Origin: Anisakis pegreffii
Taxonomy: Eukaryota > Nematoda > Chromadorea > Rhabditida > Anisakidae
NCBI GenBank assembly: GCA_035041965.1
Contig: JAPYMA010000052.1
Span: forward strand, 1 to 64,000
DNA: 64,000 bases
Direction: 5' to 3'
This document shows, piece after piece, positions 11,530-23,598 of this stretch (positions within the stretch are counted from its first letter, which is position 1; every line of letters begins with the position of its first letter). The notes beneath the pieces were generated by a model, which searched no databases, was not told where the DNA came from, and worked only from the letters and a program-made list of their open reading frames with translations. The position numbers were made by a program, and so were the translations under genes.

Positions 11530-14500
11530 ATCAACACATGCATCTGTAAACTCATTCTTTGACGCGTGCATTGCAGAGGAATTGCAGAGGAAATAAATAC
11601 AATTCTTTTTTCTTCTTTCCAAATTTTCATATGCTCCGATCACTCAATGAGATTTGCATAATAAAGCAATTTTACTTTCAATCGTAATGGGCAGAAATTT
11701 CGTATCGAATTAATTTATTGCTTACAAAGAGATGCAATTCAACAGTTCCAAAAGTATCCGTACGAAAGCATTTTGCACAAATATTTTTTATGGTACTTCA
11801 GCGCATCAACTAACCGATATTGTACGGTTGGAGCTGAAGTACGGGTGAGATATTATCTCAGAATGTTCCTTTGAAATTCTGTGCCCTTCCAATTTGAAAA
11901 AAAAACGACGAAACAACTCAGGGAAAAACAAATTTTGTAAAAAGAAAATAAAAAATTACCGGCATTTTAGAACTGACAAGTGCAAAGTTGTAGCCAATTA
12001 CACTTTGATGTCATAACTGAGTTCATCTAAGGAAATTCAGTGTCACCGTGTTATAATCTCTGAGGACCGAGTTCAAATGGGATAAATGGGATAATCTCTG
12101 AGGAGAACTAAGTTCAAAAGAACACTCAAGTGTGGTATCACTTCGTTCAGACAACATCGCTTTACGCCGACAACAAAAACGGTTGATGGCCTCTGATAAT
12201 GAAGGCACTGAAACAAAGAAACAAATATATGTAGCAATAAATACAAAGGAAGTTTATGAGATAAATTGCATGCAGATGAACAAAACAATAATATAATATG
12301 AACAAGAAGACGAATTTCTGAATCACTCGATCCAGCAAAACCTCTAGATTCAGCAAAACATATATTATATTGAGCAATAAAAATTCAGTCACGAGATATA
12401 GCTATATTCTCAATTCCATACGTGTTGTCATGCTCGAGGCTATCGTACTGTGAGCTTTCCCACTTAATGTCTGATTTTCTTTACACCATTTGATGGAACG
12501 AAACCTCTGGATTCAGGAAGACATAATTTTGTACGGTGAGGTATCCTTTTAAGAGTACGATGAGGTGTGATCGAAATGTAAGGATCAAAATGAGAATGCA
12601 TGAAGCAGTGGTCAATCTTCAACGATTATTACTGAATGACTCTTCAGAATGTGCGTTCGATACATAGATTACATTCGCTATTGATTGATGGTCTCATGGA
12701 AGGTGGGCGTGCCTGATGTAAGCATGCTTTACATGGACATGTCGAGCACGCAGACACATGCATCGAGTCGAGGATGCATGACGTGCATCGAGTCAAGCAT
12801 GCTGACGTAAGCATGATTCGATGACTTCCATACACCTATCGCAATTTGATCTCGATTGACCAATCAGATTCGTCCATCACAATAGATCACATTGTTTCGG
12901 CCTCTGTTCAAAAAATATCACTTTCACTCTCATCAATCAGTGTGATCAAATGCAATCTCTAATCATAACTGTATCATATCATTCCAGTGTGTCTCTCTTG
13001 CCCATTACACGTGTGTTGTTTGTGTTTCATTATACTTATCACAACCTATCTTTTTCATAATTTCATATTTATCACATACCTAATTTCATAATTACTATAA
13101 GAATACCATTCAGACCAATAAGTTATAATCACTGACATCTTGACATGACTTCTCGTTAGGATGATAAATGCCAACGTGAATTCCCCAAACGTTACGTGAA
13201 ACGTATGAGAAAGACACTGTCTGGTGTTGCGGTTGTCATGAGACTTCTATTGGGCGAACGATACTTTTTTTGAATAGCAATTTCTTTGGTGATCCTCTCA
13301 AAGTGATTCTCGGAATGTTTCAATAATGTCAACAGCAATCATTACGAAATCAGATCATTAACAATCAGTGAAATGTGAATAGCAACTGTGCATGTGACGA
13401 TACCATTTCAATTATTCGCTAGAAAATACATGATTCGTGAATTTGCAATACTTTCATATAATTTCTAACTTTTGCAATATCATCATGATCGCAGTGTGAA
13501 GATGTGCACTTCTCGAACAAGCGATGTCAGGGAGGTGGTTGAGGGAATTGGGAGTCGGCAAGGCTCGTGCTTCTACACCCCTCCCCTCTCCTCGCTCACC
13601 GCGCGAAAAAAAATCCTGGAAACAGGCGTCAGACGTGATCGATAATATTTTTCTCTTGCGCATGAAAAGACCGCAATAATTTTTTATCTCCTGTAGCAAT
13701 AAGAATCCTCTGAGCAAAGTCTCCCTTATCGTTCGATGTGATCGGTCCTCTTCCTGATTCTATTTCATCCGTGATTTTTTATGAATCGCTCGAAATGCAG
13801 TGATGAAAAATGCAACATTCATTATTAATCTCAATTTCAGTAATTAAGTTCTCGGTGTCACCCGCACCAAGCCTGCTATCAATCGCAAATGGCTGCAAGA
13901 ACGCAACCAATGTGTAAGTTGTCATATATCTCAGTTCATTCGCACCGTTCCATTAAATAATTTTAACGTGAAATTTACGAAACAATTTCGATTCCCCAGC
14001 GGATTGTCATTTTTTTCATTCATCGCAAAATTTCTCATATAATCGTTGCATTATAGAAAGCTCTCTTCATGTAATTTCTCATATAATTACTGATTATGAC
14101 TTTGATTTGTTTTTCATTTGCGCTTCCCTGTTGCATCATTATGATGCATTGTGCGAATGACTGACTTAATGTTGCAATTATATATAATATCACCAGATTT
14201 GTCTTTATCATCCTCACTTCCCAACTTCAAGATACAAAAAAATCTTTTGGAGACCAACGAGAAGTTTGAATTGAATACAGTTTCGAAATCTAAAGAGGTA
14301 ACAAACTTCGAAGGCAGTTCGTAAAGGATTGGCGCAAGATTAAAGTTGATATAATCAATCCAACTGATAAATTCTATCTGAAAGCTGAATATTTTTGTGA
14401 TTGGCTTACATTTCTGCGACGTAGTGAGTGCTTGTGCGCACATCTTCAAATAGATACCAAAAGTGATTTGAAAATGATGTGGGAAAATGATTTGATCTTA

Positions 14501-16400
14501 TGAAATATTCAAAGGAGACAGATGAATGAACACTGACGTGGACAAGTGAGTGTAATTCAGTTCATATATGAACAATTTTGTGTAAATCCTGATGAATGTT
14601 GCGCAGTTTTGGAATAGAAATGAAATATTCTCTTGCTGGAAGGTGTTTTCGAACTGTGGCTTAATGATTTATTCCTATGAAGAAATCGAAGAAGATAGTT
14701 ATGTAGTCATTGGAGTGAACGAGCGAGTGCAATTCCGTTGATATGTGTACACTTTTGTGGAAATTCTAATGATCATCACCATGCTTTTGGATCGCAAAAG
14801 AACATTCTGTTGCCGGAAGGTGTTTCTGAACTCCATGCATAATTCCAGAATGACAGATAAGCAGTTTTGGGTGATCTATTATCTCCTCCTTACAAATCTC
14901 ACTATAGTTTGCTAGCACTTTACCATGCCCACTTGCCAAATTCATGCATGTCTTAAACATTGCATTAAATAATCGAGTGCAGCCGTGTTCATGCGCGATT
15001 GGTGGTGATCTTTTGCAAGGTGGAGTTGGCTGTTTTGCATACAAATGACGATAAACATGCTCTGAAACAGTTTTTGGGATATTGAAAAGAAGTTAAATTT
15101 TGAAGGGAATTGAGATAAGACATAGTTGATCTTCTAATCTAATTAATGGATTGATTCTATCTGAAACTCTGAATTATGTTCCTTTTGCTGGTGCTGCCCT
15201 TTATTGAATATACATTCACAAATCAACACCAACAATCATGCACTATCAAACTTTTTCGCAAGATAATCATTCCAAAGTGAATCGCAAAACTTGAATCAGT
15301 CTTTTTTCATAAAGATCGCACCTTCGAGTGATTACAAAACCATGCGAGAAAATTCGAAGATATTGCAACGCTTCGTTGTTTATGCATGCGATTTATGCAT
15401 AGTCGATGTCATCATCCTCACAGTGGTCAAAGAGGATTCTGAAAATGCAAATTATTTGCGTTAACTTACATGCCAGTAAACCATATCCAACACAGTCTCC
15501 AGTCATATCTTCTGATAGAGATCAACCCGCATCAAGCTTACACTTTTCCTCCTCAATAAACTTAGTTTCTTAAAATTTCTAAACTGCCCTAACCCTCTTA
15601 AACGTTCAGTCTGAATTCAAACAACTTAACTACTTCGACTGAATTTGTTTCGGATAGAAGCAGAACTAATTTTGGATGATTTTCTGCGAATGATTAACTG
15701 TTTTGAGATGCAACCAACTCCATGTGCGACATCCTATAAGATTTCAAACAGCCATGCGCTGTACTCCGCTAAGTTTTGAGTAAATTAATGCGCTGATTTT
15801 TGGAGAGATGAAATTCGACTTCGATGATAATGATTAACAATTAAGAAATAGTAACGTCAACAATACCAACCACTCACATCCAATTAATTGTTTCATGACT
15901 AAGGCCATTGCTACTGAAATTGCATCTGCAACACAAACACAATTACACACATTCGGCTTACATTCAACACGATCCACGAAATTTAGTGCAAAACTTCCAT
16001 TTTCGAGATAAACAATAAATTATTCTCAAATCAGTTCGCTATCCAGTCAATGTCGCGAAATTTCGAAAGTATTCCATTTAGCTCGGCTATATCATATCTT
16101 TTGCGGCTGCTATTGGTGTATCGCTAGAGTTGGATGTGTCTCCGGAGTAGTAACTTTTCATATCAATGAACAGAACCATGTGCATTTTGAGTTGAAGTTG
16201 TTACTGTCTTTAGCTGAAGATGTTGAGAAAAAAATTGATGAGGGCATAATTAATTATACGAGGAGATTGAATGCATCTTTTCCATACGACTGATGATGAT
16301 TATATGAAAAATTTTGCGATGGTGAGAAATGGCGTGTGACCATTAGAATAGCAAAATCTCTTCTGTTAGTTTTGGTTGCATTCTAACGAAAAAAATTTTC
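11530..16400. other. AT-rich intergenic DNA with minor structures
   Basis: No gene could be supported. A short GC-richer stretch at 12700-12830 holds a perfect hairpin (CATGCATC, loop GAGTCGAG, GATGCATG, 12757-12780) and repeats of GCATCGAGTC. A stretch at about 13854-13911 is open in one frame between an AG acceptor and a GTAAGT donor and could be an orphan exon, but its phase does not join the exon at 16403. The rest is irregular AT-rich sequence. Confidence 0.4.
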
Positions 16401-16402
16401 AG

Positions 16403-19333
16403 TTGTTGCGCCAACGAAAAAATTTGTTGGCATTGATAGGTGCCAAGAACGCAACGAGGAAATAGCGAGGGGGGGTTGGCAGCCCCGAGGATTCGGCCTG
16501 GTATTCCAGCAGGTCGAGAGGATCGCCTGCAGCACCCTGCTGCAGGTGCTTGCTATAATGACGGTGCTACCCGCGCCACAGGAGGTGGCCGGGTACATCA
16601 AGGAGAAGTGGCTGGAGCTGGCTCGGGCGGAGCCGTACAACATTGGCGCAAGCGAGGCGGTCCGCCGGGCCCTGAGAGGCGAGGATTGTCCCCTCTCAGT
16701 CGAAGCGATATGCCGAATGAGGCACATCCAGCTTCTGCTCCACCGAGGTGGTGTCGGTGGGCAGAGCTGGAAGTTCGGCGTATCCGGACCCGTTTTCCAG
16801 GCCATCTTTACGCGGGCCGGATACGTCGCGATCAAGTGTCCTGGCTCCGTTCAAGTGAGTATCAATTGCTTAGTTTTTTTTTGGTCTCAATTATTGATAG
16901 TTTTCTCCATACTCTGTCAGCATCAATACGATAAAAATTACATTTAGTATTGTTGATCGATCTATAACTTTGTTCACATCATCTAATCAAATCATATTTC
17001 AGTACGTGGAGTCAAATGAATATAGGAACCCTAACAACTGGTTCCATTCGAGACCAACTGCGACGGCTCCCGTAAGTTATATATTATATGGTCACTGTCA
17101 TTTCAGGGTTTTTATTTATTTCCACCTTATCATCTTAAACTCTAACTGTCCAATAAGTAATTCCTTTCAGATTAACGAATATGAGTGATCAATTGAAACT
17201 GCATTTGTTGATTACATGATAAAATTTTTGAAGAATAGCAATCGTCACCGACTGATTGATTGTTTGATAACGATAATGATGATAGTAAATGAACTTGGTA
17301 CTGATAACAATAATGAGACTGATTGTGCTGATAGCAGCAATAATAAGAATATGTACATCTATGAAATCGAATTTAAAAAAATAATTTATGTAAATGACGA
17401 TACTATTGTACCAGTGGGGAATTGAAGCTTTGAATGACATAAGCTGCCTGTCCTTCAGTCCAGGCTTCCAACATTGTGAACTTTCAGGTATTGGCGAGGC
17501 CAGTCGGTGTATCGCAACGAAGCTCCAGGCCACAAAGCGGCGAACAACTGCAGACCAGTCCTTCCCCGTCCCCGTCCCCATCCCCGTCCCCAGTTCCCAC
17601 GCCACTAACATATAACCTGTAAGTTATTACCATTCATATTTTCATCATCATTTTATCAAATATTCCATTTGTACACTATCTCAACACTTGCATAAGAGAT
17701 TCTAAATTGGCAGCTGTAAAGAAGAGATTCTAAATTCTTTGACTTGATGCTATAACGGATGTATGATGAACATAAATGGATGAAAACGCCTGAAAATGAA
17801 AGCACTAAAAAATGGAACTGTTTCTGAAATGTTGAAAAGCCTTTCGAAGTTTTGAAACTGAATATTTCATTCAGAGGGGATTTTCAAACGATGGAGGTGG
17901 TTTTGAAAATTCTTTCAATACTTGGGTCGCTGATATTTGGTCTGAGAAATATAATCTTTTTTTGAGATTACAGTACAAATATTTAAATTCTTAGTAGACT
18001 GTGAAATAATTTCCAGCCGTCGTCCCCAGCAACCAAGACGACTCAGAGAGCGACCAGCACCATATGTGTTCCGGCCATCTAACACCGAATCACTCAGGCC
18101 GGAACACGCATCCGAGCTAACGGCCCCTAACCGCGATGCTTATCGCGTATCTAACAACAAAGTTTGTAAGTTGTTTGCATCATTCTATCTTCTTATTATA
18201 TTTGTGTTTGTTTTGGTTTGGTTTTCGTCAGCGAATAATACTCAGTAGTAAAAGCCACCAAGTAAATGAATAACTTATTGTTATCTGATATCAAAGAGAT
18301 GTCAGATAACAACAACAAGTTATTCATTTATTTCATAATGAATTGAACACTTCGACAATCCGCCGATATATTCATATTGAATGAGATATTTACTGAACAG
18401 CTGAAGTAAGGCGATTTTGAGATATGGTTTAGATGAGCTTTCTGAGGTATTATTTCGATCAGTATATGTTCTCATTTTCCTTATAAGAATACGTTTCAGA
18501 CTGCCGTTTGCCCGGGTGCGCCAGGCCGTCTACAGGTTTTGCTACTGTAGCGGCCTGGAAGATCCATGTGCGCAGGGCACAATGTCACCAACTAACAAGT
18601 ACGTATGAAATTTTCTGTCTTTTTTCTTCGTCATTCGAACAATTTCAGTGTTTTACTCGAAATATCAGCAGCAAAGAGCTGATGACGTTGAGAAACGAAA
18701 GATTTCAATTATTGCTAACCAATACGAATTTTTTTGTTGGCAGTTAATTTTACAGATCACGAAAGTATTTTGCTTAATGTTAGGTAGTTTCACGTATCTT
18801 CTACAAAACTTGACGTTGGAATATTATATCAGTGAGATCAATAAAATTATAAATATATTCAATGCATTATTTCATTAAAAATAATGCGAGTTCTTTGACC
18901 TGAAATGAAATTTATTCGGTTGAAAACTTTTCGAACGTAATTCCAAATTGTCATTGATAATATTGTGATAATTCATTTCAGATGAATAGATTATGATTAT
19001 GCAGATACTTACCCAACTATGATTTCAGCCCTGTGCACATGGTGTGGCCATAACGTGCACGTCCCTCCGCACCTCTCCCCAGACCAACATAACATCTTCA
19101 TGGACGCTCACCGGCGGGAGAGATGCGTGAGCGCCCCTCGTAACATCAATAAGGCGCGACATCTCGACGCCGATCGCCTTTCGGAGCTGGGCCGCGATAT
19201 CACGCATATCGCGGACTCACTCCGTGAAGGACCCGAGGCAACGGCAACTCCTTCACGGAGGCGCCTATCCTCGGGGGCGTCGAGGGGGGACGATGACACG
19301 GGTGCTGGTCCGTCGAAACGTCCTAGGGTGTAA
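16403..19333 (+). CDS. six-exon gene, protein with two CCHC-type zinc fingers
   Basis: Exons are 16403-16854, 17003-17071, 17488-17618, 18017-18165, 18500-18598 and 19029-19333; every junction is GT...AG and the phases (0, 0, 2, 1, 1) all agree. Counting from the first in-frame ATG (16558) the protein has 349 residues; exon 1 is open back to its acceptor at 16401-16402. Residues 1-122 hold an unfamiliar, partly helical domain. A Ser-Pro repeat follows at about 145-160, then a basic stretch. Finger 1 is C217-x4-C222-x15-H238-x5-C244; finger 2 is C251-x2-C254-x21-H276-x4-C281. The tail ends in SKRPRV, a possible nuclear signal. Spaced fingers with AWKIHVRRAQC recall those of some non-LTR retrotransposon proteins, but no polymerase, nuclease or transposase is visible. 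DNA or RNA binding is inferred. The start is uncertain; trans-splicing at 16402 would fit. Confidence 0.72.
16412..16567 (+). repeat. left terminal inverted repeat, coding
   Basis: This 156-bp arm lies inside exon 1 of the zinc-finger gene and is open in the gene's frame throughout. It holds a perfect 9-bp-arm hairpin (CCTGCAGCA, loop CCC, TGCTGCAGG at 16526-16546). A near-repeat of its first bases (AACGAAAAAAATTTT) sits just outside at 16385. Confidence 0.85.
18264..18329 (+). ncRNA. intronic 66-nt hairpin, pre-miRNA-like
   Basis: Inside intron 4 of the zinc-finger gene, AAATGAATAACTT (18264-18276) pairs perfectly with AAGTTATTCATTT (18317-18329). The inner TTATCTGA/TCAGATAA arms continue the stem after a 3-nt bulge, leaving a loop of about six bases. 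Size and shape fit a microRNA precursor; a miniature foldback element is equally possible. No expression evidence is available. Confidence 0.35.
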
Positions 19334-20097
19334 GATCTGGCGAGGCAGCAGCATTGGGCAATCGTGGACGCATCGGCGGCGGCTTCATTACAAGCCTCTT
19401 CAGCAGGACCGACAGGGTTTGCACCTCTTTTGATTGATTGTTGATGAGAGTGACTTTGAGGGTATGAGGAGATATTTGAGAGTGTTTGATTGGTAGTTGA
19501 TTGACTGGGCGATAATGAGGACCACTTTGAGAATATGAGGAGGAGATAGGTGATAGATTTGAGTTGATGAGTTGAGTGGGTGGGTGATTTTATGCTATGA
19601 TTATCGTTTATGTTATTGTTTTATGATATGATAGATTTGTAGCTGCTTAGGATCATTGATTGAGGAGTTAGGAGAGTAGAATTAGTGAGGATAAGCGATA
19701 CACCCACGTAGGTTCCTCATTTAGCGGTTCCTGCTGGGGAGGTTTTTTGTTTTGTTGTTTGTTGTTTGGTGTTGTTCGCGATTGTTCATTGCTGTTGTCT
19801 CCCATCCTAGGGCGTTTTCCGGTGAGCCTGGGTTGTCTTGGTTGCCTCCCCTGATGATGAGATAAGATAGGCCCCTTCCCCCCGTCCCCCCCACGTCCCC
19901 ATCCCTTCCTTTGATGATGTCCTTACTTACTTTACTAACACTACTGGTCTGCGGTTGGTCGTCGTTAGGTGACAAAATTTATTGATGATGAGATGATGAG
20001 AATGATACAAATTTTGATTTTACACCACCGATTTTGATAAGATTGAGATTTTTGATTGAGATTGAGTTGAGCTTTAGTGATTTTAGCGATAAGATAA
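19334..20097. other. non-coding right part of the inverted-repeat unit
   Basis: GC-rich composition like that of the exons continues for about 100 bases past the stop codon, then gives way to T/G-rich, then C-rich patches (about 19860-19905). The other two frames are open for 30-40 codons after the stop without a recognisable motif. No second gene is supported. Confidence 0.5.
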
Positions 20098-20254
20098 GCA
20101 CCGTCATTATAGCAAGCACCTGCAGCAGAGTGCTGTAGGCGATTCTCTCGGCCTGTTGGAAAAACCAGGTCGAATCCTCGGGGTTGTCGGCCCTTTCTCG
20201 CTATTTCCTCGTTGTGTTCTTGGCATCTATCAATGCCAACAAATTTTTTCGTTG
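20098..20254 (-). repeat. right terminal inverted repeat, frameshifted copy
   Basis: Read on the minus strand, this arm matches 16412-16567 but carries one extra T in the GTTTTTCC stretch, which breaks the frame about two-thirds through. Most substitutions relative to the left arm are G-to-A or C-to-T, so this copy appears to be decaying while the left arm remains open. Confidence 0.85.
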
Positions 20255-22253
20255 TTAATGTGAGTGTCGAATTATTGATCCGTTTGCTTCAATCAATGCG
20301 TTTATCGCATATTAATTGAGAGTTATCGTGGCTAGTGTGATTTGTGAATGAGTTTCGATTGACACGATGAGAGCTTTTGAAGAGAGGAAACAAATTCGAA
20401 TAGTCAATTCGAAATAACTTCGAATTGTAGCTCAGTTCAAATGAGCTTGATATCAGTTGTTGCAATTTGAGTTGAATTCATAATAATAGTTTCATATGAA
20501 ACAATATAAGTGCAACGAATTCACATTGAGTTCGTAATAGAATTGATATGAGTGAAAATGAATTTGAATTCTGAATTGATGCATCGTTATGAGTAACTGA
20601 TGGCAATTGTGACGAATATCAGTCACTTCATTGATCGCAGCGATATTTTTGATGAATCGTTAATTGAGTCGTTAATCGTTAATTGAATGATGAGTATCGT
20701 GGTCGAGTAATATAGTTATTACTGGAATTCGAAATGATTTTGTGTTTACTGCATTTATCGCATATTAATTGAATGTCGTTTATTCGTTTCGTTCGTTCAA
20801 ATCGTTTAATCGTTATTGTTCCGTTGTTCGTAATCCGTTATTATTCCTTTTATTCGTTCAAACCGTTAATTCATTATAATCCGTTATTGCTAAATGAAAA
20901 AAGAATAAAACCAAAAAAATAAAAAAATAAAAAATAAAAAAAAAAAAAATATTAAAAAATAAAAAAAAACAAAAAATATTAAAAAATAAAAAAAACAAAA
21001 AATATTAAAAAATAAAAAAAACAAAAAATATTAAAAAATAAAAAAAAACAAAAAATATTAAAAAATAAAAAAAAACAGAAAAAAACAAAAATCCAAAAAA
21101 AATTAATAAAATTGAAAAATTAAATGAAAATATTGATTGTATTCATATCATTGATGTCGTTTTTAATTGAGTTAGCTGCTATACCAAAATTGCTGTGATT
21201 AACAGCAATATATAATCATTCCGCATTCATCGTCATGATATATTTATTTCTCCTTTGGAATATCTTTGAATTGTTCAATTCTTAGCCATATTATCGTCAT
21301 TGGCTAACATTAGCAGCTAATTCAAATCTTATGTATAATTTCATGATGCATTATTTTGATATTGAATGATTTGCATTGAATTGATTCAATTGATATTCTT
21401 AGTGAATTGTGATGAATTTGTTGTAATTGTTTCGAAATTGTGATGTTACTCGTATTCATTGTGTACCATATTATGTCGTTAAGTTGAGCCAAATCTTTTC
21501 AGAGATATCATTGAACTTGCGATTTGTCAGAAAGGATTTGGCTGTTTCATGGGGTGAATGAATTAAGACCGAGAAAATTTCTTTAAGTAATTATTTATCT
21601 CTTCTCGGTCAGCTTTGGGGAGGGAGGTGGGGTGGTTGAATGATTTAGACTTTACAAAATTATAGTTAAAATTTCTGGAATTGGCTTGGCGCTTCGGTTC
21701 AAGCTAAAATCATTTATGGTTTTACGATCGTTGGAACCGATTGGATACGGTTGTGGAGAATCGAAATCGAACCGTCGTCAGCCAGAGGTTATTTATGATA
21801 GTTCGAATGTGCCGATGTAAAACGGCGAAAATTTTCGGAATTCTTTCATTCTAATTGAAAATGTTATAGAAGCTGAAAACTGAAATCAAATATTTGAAGT
21901 TATTTGAGGATTTTTTGCGAATTTGATAGCATTCAGTTTTTTTTTGAAAATCGTTATTCCGTTCGAACACAGAACGAGAAAATTATCGGAATAAACGAAC
22001 GATAGTTTTGAGAATTGATTAGTTAGAGACGTTAAAAATCACAGCAGTATTACATTTTCACATGAGTTTTACCTCATGTGCATTTTATGAATCATTGCAT
22101 CGAATCTTTTTTATTCACATGTGACCTCATGTGAAGTTTCGTTGAAAATTCGAAGTGTGGAAACTTGTTGAGCATGAGTTGATATTAATTAAGAAACGAA
22201 TTTCGAGTTAGATTTTTCGATAGAATTTAAAAACATTTCGAAGAGAGTTCGTT
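20255..22253. other. AT-rich intergenic DNA with A-rich minisatellite
   Basis: At 20884-21112 the plus strand is almost pure A with five spaced TATTAAAAAATAAA motifs (20950, 20977, 21003, 21029, 21056), a period of 26-27 bases. A short hairpin (CACATGAG/CTCATGTG) lies near 22060. No coding sequence is seen; frames are short and stop-rich. Confidence 0.6.
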
Positions 22254-23165
22254 GAACAATCGATCAATTTTTGAAATGCGGTCGAATGAATCGAAATTGA
22301 TTCATACTGAAACTCGAAATTGATTTGTCGAAAAAGTGTTTCGATCGATTAAGTTGATTTAATTTTTGTGATTATTTGTTCGCAAATATAAAGATCGCAT
22401 TAATTTGGGAGTTTTTTGATGCGATTTGCTTCGTTTTTTATGACAGAATTTAAAATTGAACTGCTGATTTGGCAGTAATACATTGATTTCAAGCGAGAAC
22501 TCAAAGTCTTCAGAAAGCGCTTATTTAGAATTACGTTGGACGAGCGCAAATTGTTCTGAAGAATTTTTCGAATTATTTGATGCTGAAAGTTCTCGCGTTT
22601 TGGATTTATTGTGAATGCGAATTTGCTTAGAAGCAGTCTTGAGTTGAGAGTTTTCGTTTGCGTTGAATGAGGAAATTGGTTCCTTCAAACTATTCAAGAG
22701 ATTTCATTGAACAATCGATCAGTTTTTGAGAAGCAGTCGAATGAATCGAAATTGATTCAAACTGATTCGTATCTGAAAAATTTTTCGATCGATTAAGTTG
22801 ATTTAATTTTCGTGGCTATTTGTTTGGAAATGTGAAGATCGCATTAATTTGGAAGTTTTTTAATGCGATTTGCTTCGTTTTTCACGGATTATTCTCTGAA
22901 AAATTGGAGAAAATTCGAACTTAAAGCAGCGATTTCGACGCTGTTCATGGGTTTCAAGCGAGAACACAAAATCTTCAAAAACCGCTCATTTATAATTACG
23001 TTGGACGGGCGCAAAGTGTTCTGAAGTAATTTTCGAATTATTTGATGTTGAGAGTTCTCGCATTTTGGATTTATTGTGAATGCGAATTTGCTTAGAAGCA
23101 GTCTTGAGTTGAGAGTTTTCGTTTGCGTTGAATGAGGAAATTGGTTCCTTCAAACTGTTGAAAAT
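22254..23165. repeat. tandem duplication, period about 455-465 bp
   Basis: Two side-by-side copies begin GAACAATCGATCA at 22254 and 22709. Both contain the same ordered blocks, such as CGATCGATTAAGTTGATTTAAT, AAGATCGCATTAATTTGG, ATTACGTTGGACG and GGAAATTGGTTCCTTCAAAC (22672 region and 23137 region). The copies carry scattered substitutions and small indels, which indicates an old duplication. No frame is open through either copy. Confidence 0.85.
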
Positions 23166-23553
23166 CACGATAGAATTCAGCAGATATCGAAAGGTACCAA
23201 AAATTGTATGTAACGGAAATATAATCGCATTCTTCTGCAATTAATGGTGCGATTCGGAAGTTCGGTTAGATGAACGGAATAATGCGCATGAATTGGATGC
23301 GCGTTGAATTGACATTCGTTCATATTGCATATGTTTCAATTGATTGAGATTCTACTCGAAACATCAGAATGCATCACTTAAGTGATGGTAATGAAACGAG
23401 TAACGTGTGAGGTTCTCGATTGAAATTCAGAGGAATTTCAGTATTTATACCGTTACTCCGAATATTCTGATGAATTGAAAATTTTGATATTTTGGTTCTA
23501 GTTTGCAGTCATCATTGGTTTTCTAGAGCCGTTATTGTTATGTTATTATATCC

Positions 23554-23598
<45 letters not shown>

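Larger units (their letters stand above)
16412..20254. mobile_element. inverted-repeat-bounded unit of 3.8 kb carrying a zinc-finger gene
   Basis: The left end (16412-16567) and the right end (20098-20254) are inverted copies of each other. By hand count they show about 17 differences over 157 bases; both begin CAACGAAAAAATTTGTTGG and end at ...ATAATGACGGTGC on their inner sides. All but one of the substitutions are transitions. The unit contains one spliced plus-strand gene (next entry) and a non-coding right third. No target-site duplication is evident: the flanking bases 16403-16411 and 20255-20263 do not match. Long inverted ends suggest a DNA transposon, possibly of the Mutator-like size class, but no transposase motif was seen. 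An inverted partial duplication of exon 1 is the main alternative. Confidence 0.7.

Noticed and set aside
16440..16934. Long alternative frame over exon 1 of the zinc-finger gene
   Set aside because: It runs through the intron donor at 16855 and does not join any downstream exon; the other frame fits all six exons.
18648..18878. Open frame inside the last intron of the zinc-finger gene
   Set aside because: It could be spliced in without breaking phase (18650 to about 18782), but it is AT-rich and unlike the GC-rich exons; left as intron.
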